Assembly (NCBI GenBank): GCA_021772845.1
Contig: JAJFLF010000032.1
Span: 1 to 9,821, forward strand
Length of the DNA stretch: 9,821 nt
Direction: 5' to 3'
From: Mariprofundus sp.
GTDB lineage: Bacteria > Pseudomonadota > Zetaproteobacteria > Mariprofundales > Mariprofundaceae
Part shown: one piece after another, positions 1 through 7,214 of the stretch
Numbering within the stretch: position 1 is the first letter of the stretch
Layout: every line of letters begins with the position of its first letter
Position numbers and translations under genes: made by a program
The notes under the pieces: model-generated
Database searches by the model: none
What the model was told of the DNA's origin: nothing
The model's input: only the letters and a program-made list of their open reading frames with translations

Positions 1-490
1 CCTGCGCTTCTGCCTCAGTCTGGATATAACCAAAACCAGTTTCCGGCTGATCGGGAACAATACCGAAAGTAACCAACTGTCCATTCTGGGCCGCTGTTAC
101 AGCTTGTTTCAAACATGACTGGAACGCATCTCTTTTAGAAACAAGATGATCAGCAGGCAGCACCACCATGATTGGATCTTCATGCGTCAGGTCCTGCATC
201 AATGCTGCACTCAGAGCCACAGCAGGTGCTGTATTTCGACCACAAGGTTCTAATATCTGATTAAGCCCATCTAACTCTGAAAAGGCTTCACCAGTTGCAT
301 GTTTTTCGCCAGTGACAACCCACACATTTTTTTCTTCAATCAAAGGGGTTAAGCGTTTGATGGTCCCACCCAACATGCTTTCATCACCACTTAAATTGAG
401 AAACTGCTTAGGCAATTGCTGACGCGACAATGGCCACAAACGACTGCCTGATCCACCTGCAAGCACAACAGCTTTTAATACATCACTCAT
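1..490 (-). CDS. manC: Mannose-1-phosphate guanylyltransferase, N-terminal part (cut by window edge)
   Basis: Makes GDP-mannose from mannose-1-phosphate and GTP in the cytoplasm, the activated sugar for mannose-containing polysaccharides. The 163 visible codons begin MSDVLKAVVLAGGSGSRLWP and carry the nucleotidyltransferase signature GGSGSRLWPLSR near residues 12-23, followed by PKQF. Further on are VVTGEKH, the EPCGRNTAPA segment near residues 80-90, VLPADH, and FGIVPDQPETGFGYI; all are hallmarks of the AlgA/ManC/XanB family. The ATG at 490 has a good Shine-Dalgarno, AAGGGG, six bases upstream. The rest lies outside the window, so I cannot tell whether the C-terminal phosphomannose isomerase domain of the bifunctional form is present. 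The gene follows the TLC-like transporter after 98 bases, and its presence suggests that the polymer made by this locus contains mannose or a mannose-derived sugar (inference). Family assignment is secure; the symbol is one of several used for this family. Confidence 0.93.
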   Translation of the reverse strand, partial: MSDVLKAVVLAGGSGSRLWPLSRQQLPKQFLNLSGDESMLGGTIKRLTPLIEEKNVWVVTGEKHATGEAFSELDGLNQILEPCGRNTAPAVALSAALMQDLTHEDPIMVVLPADHLVSKRDAFQSCLKQAVTAAQNGQLVTFGIVPDQPETGFGYIQTEAEAQ

Positions 491-496
491 TTTCTA

Positions 497-502
497 CCCC
501 TT
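497..502 (-). promoter_or_regulatory. Ribosome binding site of the guanylyltransferase gene
   Basis: The minus strand reads AAGGGG, then TAGAAA, then the ATG at 490. The six-base spacing supports this start over any other. The rest of the 98-base gap (491-588) shows no clear hairpin-plus-U-tract and no convincing -35/-10 pair. Confidence 0.6.
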
Positions 503-588
503 ATCCCCCGTTTGAAACAACCATCACATCTAAACATATCAATGAACGGCAAATACCAACCACCATTCCTGATTATGAGGAGCATACC

Positions 589-1863
589 TTATTCAGCAAG
601 CGCATCTTTGGATGTTTCGGTCTGTTTCTTAAACTGCTTGCTGACATTTATCGTTACAAATAACCACAGCAGGCACAATACGATATTTGTAGCCACCAAT
701 GTCATTGGTGACATTGCCAATACAGAAATCACAATAAAAATAACACCACCCTGAATCAAATCACCGAAACGGGTGAAGAATGTGTTGATCGCCAACATGC
801 CTTCATAACGTGTAAAACGATCCAATGGTAAAAACAGAATCTGTTTGGTTGTATTGGCTACAGAATAATCAATACTGTTATCAGCCATTTTCACAATAGC
901 GAACCAGGCCAGAACAGGGAATGCAAGCACAGACATGTACATCATCAGATTAATCGCAGCCAAACTGATCAATGCACCACCAACACCAATCACCTGGTAC
1001 AATGGTCGCACCACAAAGGCCTGTAAGACCAGCGTAGCGATATTCACATACAGGTAAAAGGTTGAATAAAATGCTCCGATCTCTTTACCGCTATATTCAG
1101 CAGTTACAAAACTGGCCAGCACAAATTCGCCGGTTGAATTAATCAGGTTGAGTAACACTACAGATGCAGCAATCCAGCGTAGGTATGGCACATCCAATAC
1201 CCGTTTTAATCCACCCAACAAATGTTTGATGGATTCATCATCTGCATCTGCATCATCATGATCTTTGCGCAAACCTTCCTTTGCTCCAGGAATAAACACT
1301 GCAACAATAAGCATCACCACCGCCAACAGCATCAGGTTATAGGCTCCAAACTCAAGATAGAGCGTTTTAGCGATCATCGCACCAATCATGGCACCAAGTG
1401 AACCACCAATAGCGATATATGAGGTAAGCCTCTTACCCTTGTCTACACAGTGATAATCACTGACCATAGTCCAGAATTGGGATATCTGTACCACCGAGAA
1501 AATCCCCAGCCAAACAAAGAAGGCCACGCCGATATCCATGCCCGCAGCACCCATAAAATAAAACACGCCAATATTGGCTGCTAAAAACAGGGTCACAATA
1601 TGAAACAGTTTATCACCATGCAAATGTTTAATGATATGACTATAAATAGGTACCAACAGCAGCAATAGCGCTGCCTGACCGGCCAGAGCATAACTCCTGA
1701 TTGCAGCGCTTCCACCATCAAGAATCAACTCTTCCCGGACAGGTTTCATGAGATAATAGGCAAGCAGAATCAGGAAGAGTCGAATAGCAAAACGAAACGT
1801 CGTTTTACCCTCTTCACTCTTCATATCTTCCCATATATTTTGCGCAAGCTGATTCATTTTCAT
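589..1863 (-). CDS. ATP/ADP-translocase-like (TLC family) membrane transporter
   Basis: A 424-residue polytopic inner-membrane protein with about twelve hydrophobic segments. It matches the free-living-bacterial branch of the ATP:ADP antiporter (Tlc/NTT) family. Visible family motifs are YYLMKPVREELIL (36-48), FWTMVSDY (130-137), then GKR and AIGGSLGAMIGA (143-162), and in the second half MADNSIDYSVANTTKQILF (326-344) and RYEGMLAINTFFTRFGD (352-368). A very acidic loop (residues 201-210) sits between the halves. Obligate intracellular bacteria use relatives to import host ATP; the substrate of free-living members is not established, so nucleotide exchange should not be assumed. The ATG at 1863 (MKMNQ) has GGAA 11 bases upstream; the second Met at codon 3 is possible but would be further from that site. 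It lies 75 bases after the SH3b-CotH gene and may be co-transcribed. Family call is good, function open. Confidence 0.8.
   Translation of the reverse strand: MKMNQLAQNIWEDMKSEEGKTTFRFAIRLFLILLAYYLMKPVREELILDGGSAAIRSYALAGQAALLLLLVPIYSHIIKHLHGDKLFHIVTLFLAANIGVFYFMGAAGMDIGVAFFVWLGIFSVVQISQFWTMVSDYHCVDKGKRLTSYIAIGGSLGAMIGAMIAKTLYLEFGAYNLMLLAVVMLIVAVFIPGAKEGLRKDHDDADADDESIKHLLGGLKRVLDVPYLRWIAASVVLLNLINSTGEFVLASFVTAEYSGKEIGAFYSTFYLYVNIATLVLQAFVVRPLYQVIGVGGALISLAAINLMMYMSVLAFPVLAWFAIVKMADNSIDYSVANTTKQILFLPLDRFTRYEGMLAINTFFTRFGDLIQGGVIFIVISVLAMSPMTLVATNIVLCLLWLFVTINVSKQFKKQTETSKDALAE
1235..1263 (-). repeat. Short GAT/GCA codon repeat encoding the acidic loop
   Basis: Within the transporter gene a run of GAT and GCA triplets encodes residues 201-209 (D-H-D-D-A-D-A-D-D). 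The GCAGAT unit occurs twice in tandem. It lies in the central loop between the two membrane halves, so in-frame length changes would probably be tolerated. It is a minor low-complexity tract, not a mobile element. Confidence 0.5.
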
Positions 1864-1938
1864 TGTCTTAATAGTTCCACTTTATAACTGCCTTTGAAAG
1901 CTCTATTTTTTATCATCTACAAACTCAAACACTTCTAA

Positions 1939-4900
1939 TTAAAATGGGCTACAAGCAACAAATCGATATTGATGGCCTGATTCCACATGCACATTTTTAG
2001 CAATTAACGTATTCGAGTACTCATTTACTTCTGTTTGAATCGGTTTCCAGCGCTTGCCATCAAGCATCCACAGCTCCAATAACTCTTCATGAATACTGGG
2101 CGGCACTTCAGAACGGCGTGAATTTTCCTGAGTATACTCGATCATCAGATCACCCGCAACAGACACCTTTTCGGATGTTGTTTTTAACAACCATGAGCGT
2201 TCAATACATCGGCTTGCTGATTGTACAACAGTGGGTAGAAGTTTAGGTGTTATTCCACCTTCAATCTTCACCTCAAACTCCGCTTTTGTTTTTAATGGTT
2301 CATTCAGATTCAAATGCGCCACAAAATATCCCCAGCCACTATCCACCATATGCAATGATTCAGCACCAGCATCAATGTGACCGTTAGCAACTAATGTATC
2401 CGGCAAAGGATTGAAAACATATGGTTGGTTTGGTGGTTCAGGCTCCCACGGGAAATCTCCAAACAGTTTAGTTTTGAGGAAATAGTCATGTGATGTCACA
2501 TAATGCATTAATGACTCATACGTTTTAGTGAATTCACCTTCGCCATAAGAGAGGAATGTATCCTTATACACCTCTTTACCCACCACTGCGGCAAGATTAC
2601 CAATGCGTGCATGCATCACAGTGGGAGAGAACCAACCAAAGGTATGTTCTGAACCATTTGGTTCCATACCAATCAAATGTTTGATTTTATCTTCCAAGCG
2701 TTTTCTAAGCATCGGATTGCGCAACGCCTTATCTTTAATCGGGTTCCCTGCCCCTACATCGGGTGGATAATAATATTGGAAATTATCATTAAAAATTCTG
2801 AATGCCGCAGTGGAATAGCGGTCATACGTACGACCATAGGTCAGATTGTAATCCCAAGGAATTACAGTCCATTTCTCTCTTGTTGGATGATAATAGAGCC
2901 AATAGTTTTTATTATATGTATCACCATTGGTAACCAATCCATTCACAGCCATCCAGTTGATGATCGATTCATCCTCAAAATACTTGGCCAGAACCTCATG
3001 AATATTTTCATTTGTTGCTTCATTCACAGATCTCGCCATCGATTTGAGATTACTGAAATCTCCAAATGGCGTAATCTTATCAAAGCACAGTTCGACATTG
3101 TCCGGCGTATACAAATCACCACAATGGGCCGCATCATTGGGTTGATAAAACTCACCGCGCGTATCCAGATTATTGCCTTCCAGGAATTCAGCTCCCATCC
3201 ACTCAACAGATAGATACAGCGCCGTTTTTTCGCCCTTATTAAATGAGACGCGCGTAAAGTGCACTTCAGGCACCTTCATTCCAAGCGCTGCCCTCATCTT
3301 CCATGCCATCCACGCTCGCATCAGGGCTTTATCTGACGCCATAGAACGCAATGCAATCCTGCGATGGCCATACCATCGTGCACTCTCTTTATCCAATTTA
3401 ATCATGATTGATTTTTTCTTAAAGATACGCGTTGAACTACCCAATACTTTCAAGGTACCACTCAATCTATGCCTACCCGTTGTCAGCCTGATCTCGAAGG
3501 GTGATTGATCGAACTGACGTTTGAGAAACACAGCTTTCAAATCGTCTTCACGAATACGAATATGAATCTCTTCAACCGGAACCTTGTATAAAGCTTCCTC
3601 CAGAGCCGCATATGAGAAGTTGAATGTTTCGCCTTTTGATATTCTGTCTGTGTATGTCAGGGCGTTTTCATTATTGATCAGAGCCTGCGTATGCTCAACC
3701 TTAAACTGTTCTGTCTTTCTCAACAGCTTTGCTTCAATCCAACCGATCTTGCCAGCATCAATCTGGGGATTCACACGCACCCAACCACTGCGCTCTTCTA
3801 ACCAGGCGACCAGGTCACCTTTTTGAACTGTGCCGATCAAGTCAGCCAAGTTCCCTGCATCTGCACGTAATGGAACCGTCCGCACCACCTGATACAACTG
3901 CCCACTCTTTTCTGCACTCTTCACTACAGGCGTGAGCACTGAACGCGTGACTCCCATGATATGACCTGCATGAACAGCGCGTACTAAGTATTCGTTAAAC
4001 ACCCAGCCCGTTTTTCCGCTAATGGTCATGCGAACACGTTTCCAATCACCTTTATGTTCAAGTTGCTCCGCTGACTCGTTTCTACCGCCCCATGCAACCC
4101 TTTCGAATTCTTTTCCAGGACCTGCCTTTAGATTACTAGTGCGTTTAAAGAAATGTAGTTTGTGATCAGAGTCATCAATGCTTTCTTCTGCTTGTCTAGC
4201 TGATTTATCAGTATTCACCACAACCGCTGCAGGAGCTGTCGCACCAACTTTCGCTAAATTCAAAGAGCTGCTGTGTACCCATCCAATGCGCTTATTCACC
4301 TGCATCTGCACACGAACCCAGTCACCTTTACGGTCCTGCTCTAGCGCATAAGAACCTTTACCAGCCCATGAAACCGCATCATACTTGACAGCTGGACCCG
4401 CTCGCAAATTGGATTTTTCATTAAAGCTATACAGATTGTTTGTTGAATCAGGAACACTTTGGCTGGCCATTGATTCAGCTGCCGCAATAGGTTTCGGTTT
4501 TGATTGCGTATTATCGGATTGAGAATTATCGGATTTCAGATTAACATTGAATACAGGTGTAGGAAGCACAGTTGCTGCTATCCCACTGCCCGCAGTAATG
4601 AGCTGCAATGACTGACCATATACCCAGCCGATCTTCTTACTCACCTGCATTTGAATGCGGACCCAGCTCCCTTTACGATCCAGCTCAGTAGCCTTCGCCC
4701 CATTACCAGCCCAGTAAACTGAATCGAACTTCGCATTTGGCCCTGCTCTTAGCGTAGCTCTTTTGTTGAACTTATACACACTTTTTTCTGGTTTCATCGC
4801 GTCTTCAGCGGCGTTCTTAGCAGATGCAGATTGCACAGACTCAACCGCTAGCGGCTTACCTAAATCATGGGTTGTTTCCCACTGAGGCGTTGCTTCCCTG

Positions 4901-6303
4901 GCCCTGTTTTCCTGTGCTACATCTTTCGCATTGTTTTGCTGTTTCACCAGCATTTCAGGTGTGTTTGCATCAGCTATATCATTTGTTTTCACTTCAGATG
5001 GAGTATTCAAATCAACCACTGGTTGTTTTGACATTATTTCTTGAGTACCTGTATCCGCTATATCGTTCGCTTTTACTTCAGATGGGACATTCAAATCAAC
5101 CACCGGCTGTTTTGACATCGCCATAGAAGTAACGGGAACATTAGTCCCATCAAGAGCCGTAGCCTCAACCCAGCCGATACGGCCACTATCGAGAAGACGG
5201 ACTTTCATCCATTTACCCTGCTGATGCATAGTCTGGACCTGAGCACCGGCCCCTGCCCAACCCAACACCTCAGATAACGCACTAGGACCAACCCTGATAA
5301 CTGCAGTTTGCATCACCATTTGTGAGGTCCCTACAGGTTTGGCAAGCTGTTGACTAACTATTATAGCTTCAGACTTTTGATGAATTACCGGTGAAATATC
5401 ATTTTCTTGAACAGGTTTTACTTCGATCTTCTCACTCTTGCTGGCAATCACTGCCACACTCTTCTCTGGCAACACAGAAGGGGGATTCACACGTGGGATC
5501 TGCATGTTTACAGCTGGACCGGCCTCATCAGTAGAGCTACTGCTCACCAATTGAACAGAAAACTGCTGTAGCGCTGATTCACCAGATATAGGTGTCTGCA
5601 TGTTTTCATCTGCTGTAGTTTGCAACAACTCCGATTTGGCCTTTGCAGATGATGCACTGACCGAACTCAGCTTCTGAGTTCCTTCAACATCTCGCCTGCT
5701 ATTCTGAGTTACCCTTGGAACAACCGATTCTTGAGAAACAGCACCATCCTCAAACATTGGCGATACAACTTCTCCATCCACACCATCTTTGGAAGGCGTC
5801 ATATTTTGCGCAACGGGTTTAGGCTTGAGCACCAGCATTTCCATCGTGTTTTCCTGACTAGCATCAGCTGAGCGAGGCACACCAAACTGCCCACTTTCAA
5901 ATTGAGAAGACAAATCAGGATTGTTATCCGGCAAAGATTGCTGATCATTTGCTATTACGACTGGTTGTGGCTCCAATGTCGAAACCACTGCACTATTTTC
6001 AAGCACTTGTGACGCTGCAACATTCACTGAAGCAGGACCTAGAGAACCCGTATATATCCAGCCAACATTTCCGCTGGAAAACAGGCGCACTTTTTTCCAT
6101 TCACCTGAGCTATTCAATTCAATAGCCTGAGCTCCTTGTACAGCACTACTGGTTGGTGCATAAAAACTATCTGGACCCTGACGTAAATTTGAGTCATCCA
6201 ACAAGGTATAAACATCACCTTCTCTCGCATGCACAACACCTGCTACCAGCGCCATACATAGCAGTGGAAGCAAGTACAATTTCAGATATTTACTGGCTAT
6301 CAT
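1939..6303 (-). CDS. Giant exported protein: six SH3b repeats plus CotH-kinase-like domain
   Basis: A 1454-residue protein. A signal peptide (1-26, hydrophobic LYLLPLLCMALVAGVV, likely cleaved VHA/R) is followed by six bacterial SH3 repeats near residues 30-90, 328-386, 507-570, 623-686, 714-775 and 802-863. Most carry an (L/I)R.GP-type start, W.(R/K)V(R/Q) in the middle and (I/V/T)GW(I/V) at the end. Ser/Gln/Val-rich linkers separate the early repeats, notably 91-327. Residues about 880-1290 resemble CotH kinases: KVLGSST...KKSIMIKLDK (951-971), LRSMASDKALMRAWMAWKM (984-1002), YLSVEWMGAEFL (1030-1041), NGDTYNKNYWLYYHP (1126-1140) and WTVIPWDYN (1145-1153), with D1128 and D1151 as candidate active-site acids. 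A beta-rich tail (1300-1454) ends in a W-x-P...Y.F pattern. All four mature cysteines (1061, 1073, 1366, 1451) are in the C-terminal half. It is coupled directly to the barrel gene (TAAATG). SH3b repeats usually bind peptidoglycan or other glycans; kinase activity here is inference. I see no amidase or NlpC/P60 motif. Possible sfz6 counterpart. Confidence 0.85.
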   Translation of the reverse strand: MIASKYLKLYLLPLLCMALVAGVVHAREGDVYTLLDDSNLRQGPDSFYAPTSSAVQGAQAIELNSSGEWKKVRLFSSGNVGWIYTGSLGPASVNVAASQVLENSAVVSTLEPQPVVIANDQQSLPDNNPDLSSQFESGQFGVPRSADASQENTMEMLVLKPKPVAQNMTPSKDGVDGEVVSPMFEDGAVSQESVVPRVTQNSRRDVEGTQKLSSVSASSAKAKSELLQTTADENMQTPISGESALQQFSVQLVSSSSTDEAGPAVNMQIPRVNPPSVLPEKSVAVIASKSEKIEVKPVQENDISPVIHQKSEAIIVSQQLAKPVGTSQMVMQTAVIRVGPSALSEVLGWAGAGAQVQTMHQQGKWMKVRLLDSGRIGWVEATALDGTNVPVTSMAMSKQPVVDLNVPSEVKANDIADTGTQEIMSKQPVVDLNTPSEVKTNDIADANTPEMLVKQQNNAKDVAQENRAREATPQWETTHDLGKPLAVESVQSASAKNAAEDAMKPEKSVYKFNKRATLRAGPNAKFDSVYWAGNGAKATELDRKGSWVRIQMQVSKKIGWVYGQSLQLITAGSGIAATVLPTPVFNVNLKSDNSQSDNTQSKPKPIAAAESMASQSVPDSTNNLYSFNEKSNLRAGPAVKYDAVSWAGKGSYALEQDRKGDWVRVQMQVNKRIGWVHSSSLNLAKVGATAPAAVVVNTDKSARQAEESIDDSDHKLHFFKRTSNLKAGPGKEFERVAWGGRNESAEQLEHKGDWKRVRMTISGKTGWVFNEYLVRAVHAGHIMGVTRSVLTPVVKSAEKSGQLYQVVRTVPLRADAGNLADLIGTVQKGDLVAWLEERSGWVRVNPQIDAGKIGWIEAKLLRKTEQFKVEHTQALINNENALTYTDRISKGETFNFSYAALEEALYKVPVEEIHIRIREDDLKAVFLKRQFDQSPFEIRLTTGRHRLSGTLKVLGSSTRIFKKKSIMIKLDKESARWYGHRRIALRSMASDKALMRAWMAWKMRAALGMKVPEVHFTRVSFNKGEKTALYLSVEWMGAEFLEGNNLDTRGEFYQPNDAAHCGDLYTPDNVELCFDKITPFGDFSNLKSMARSVNEATNENIHEVLAKYFEDESIINWMAVNGLVTNGDTYNKNYWLYYHPTREKWTVIPWDYNLTYGRTYDRYSTAAFRIFNDNFQYYYPPDVGAGNPIKDKALRNPMLRKRLEDKIKHLIGMEPNGSEHTFGWFSPTVMHARIGNLAAVVGKEVYKDTFLSYGEGEFTKTYESLMHYVTSHDYFLKTKLFGDFPWEPEPPNQPYVFNPLPDTLVANGHIDAGAESLHMVDSGWGYFVAHLNLNEPLKTKAEFEVKIEGGITPKLLPTVVQSASRCIERSWLLKTTSEKVSVAGDLMIEYTQENSRRSEVPPSIHEELLELWMLDGKRWKPIQTEVNEYSNTLIAKNVHVESGHQYRFVACSPF
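4951..5118 (-). repeat. Tandem 84-bp duplication (two 28-residue units) in a linker
   Basis: Two adjacent units, 5118-5035 and 5034-4951, encode residues 396-423 and 424-451 of the SH3b-CotH protein, each starting MSKQPVVDLN and continuing PSEVK.NDIAD. By hand count 22 of 28 residues and 66 of 84 bases match. Many differences are synonymous, so the duplication is not brand new and the peptide looks partly conserved. It lies between SH3b repeats 2 and 3. Confidence 0.9.
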
Positions 6304-7212
6304 TTAATCTTCCCAACGGTAACTGAGGCCCCAGCCTGCACTATAATCAATAGGAGCACTGCGACCGAATAATGCCTTTCCGACCCTCGCGTTGGTTGAC
6401 CATCCATTGCCAAATGCATGACTATATCCCAAGGATAATGACGTCGAATCACTATTGGTTAAACTTGATTGAGCCTGGTTGAAAAAAAGCTGTTGCTGGA
6501 TACCGTTATTGGCCATGGCAAAGTTATTATTGACACGTAATGACAAGAAATCACCAGTCTGTTCAAAATTCGTCTCAGTAAAGGCATAACTCACCTGCCC
6601 AAAAGAAGTGATGGAATTCCCTTTAGTGGCAAAGTAATAGGTGAATTTTGAACCCAGCTTCCAGGCCCAGGAACTTTTTTTACTCAAACCCGAATCAGAT
6701 GCGAACTTCAGCCCCAATGACAAACCTAAAGCACCGCGTCCTAAAGCAGATGGACTATTACCGTCATATCCACCAGGGATAAGCATTGTTGCTTCCCATG
6801 CCGCTGTATTTGCATGGTTCAATCGCGCCCGCATACCAATTTCAAAATCACCAATACCGGTAGACCGACCGCTAACCGTCGGCAGCGCATTCCTGTTGTT
6901 AATCTGGCCACAACTACGATGAGCAAATGTCACGTTGGCATAGACGGTATAAAAATAGGAATAACCATACTCATAACCCTGAACCAAACTAGCATTTCTC
7001 CGTTTACAGGCAGAAGGCACTTTCTGGCGCGTTGAATCCCAGACAGCGTTACCTGCAGAGAAACCAAGATCGGAATTATAGAGTGATTCGCCGCCACTAA
7101 GCATACCTCCTCCCGCATATGCTGAAGGCACCATAGAGAAGCCGGCAATCAATATAATGAATGCAATCATGTGCTGCCATTGTCGAACCAAAGTCACTCC
7201 CTTCATACGCAT
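6304..7212 (-). CDS. Outer-membrane beta-barrel protein, phenol MetA-like
   Basis: A 302-residue exported protein. The signal peptide covers about residues 1-33 (basic start, hydrophobic MIAFIILIAGFSMVP, cleavage probably SAYA/GGG). The mature part is rich in Gly, Ser, Asn and aromatic residues with alternating strand patterns such as WAWKLGSKFTYYF and LSLGYSHAF. It ends in GLSYRWED, a strand-like end but without the classic terminal Phe. The segment STGIGDFEIGMRARL (117-131), followed by a proline-glycine turn and an LG.G stretch, resembles the barrel family that includes the phenol-degradation MetA proteins (recognised by pattern, not by search). Two cysteines (69 and 101) could form a periplasmic or loop disulfide. 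The start at 7212 is supported by GGAAG eight bases upstream; a TTG at codon 8 behind AAGGGAG is an alternative. It sits two bases after the hydrolase stop. A role as an outer-membrane channel or anchor for the polymer is inference; possible sfz5 counterpart. Confidence 0.7.
   Translation of the reverse strand: MRMKGVTLVRQWQHMIAFIILIAGFSMVPSAYAGGGMLSGGESLYNSDLGFSAGNAVWDSTRQKVPSACKRRNASLVQGYEYGYSYFYTVYANVTFAHRSCGQINNRNALPTVSGRSTGIGDFEIGMRARLNHANTAAWEATMLIPGGYDGNSPSALGRGALGLSLGLKFASDSGLSKKSSWAWKLGSKFTYYFATKGNSITSFGQVSYAFTETNFEQTGDFLSLRVNNNFAMANNGIQQQLFFNQAQSSLTNSDSTSLSLGYSHAFGNGWSTNARVGKALFGRSAPIDYSAGWGLSYRWED
6309..6314 (-). promoter_or_regulatory. Ribosome binding site of the SH3b-CotH gene, inside the barrel gene
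   Basis: GGGAAG lies five bases before the ATG at 6303, within the last codons of the barrel gene, whose TAA directly abuts that ATG. This fixes the start and indicates translational coupling. Confidence 0.7.
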
Positions 7213-7214
7213 GA

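Noticed and set aside
491..588. Possible promoter or terminator between the transporter and the guanylyltransferase genes
   Set aside because: TTGGTA and TATGTT can be paired only with a poor 15-base spacer, and no stem followed by a T-run is seen. Only the ribosome binding site is supported.
1864..1938. AT-rich gap with a TTATAA-like -10 (1881-1889) and a CTTTCAAAG palindrome
   Set aside because: No matching -35 lies 16-18 bases upstream of the -10-like site, and the palindrome has a loop too small for a terminator, with no T-run on the minus strand.
2677..3213. Plus-strand open frame of 178 codons
   Set aside because: It is antisense to the CotH domain, has no Shine-Dalgarno or recognisable motif, and its Ile/Arg-rich composition is that of a shadow frame. 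The other plus-strand frames fail the same way.
4246..5118. Repeated DNA as a possible CRISPR or mobile element
   Set aside because: The repeats are in frame, vary in length and identity, and correspond to protein modules; there are no spacers, inverted repeats or transposase.
3715..6219. SH3b protein as a peptidoglycan amidase or NlpC/P60 endopeptidase
   Set aside because: No Cys-His catalytic pair or zinc-amidase motif accompanies the SH3b repeats; the only large domain behind them is CotH-like.
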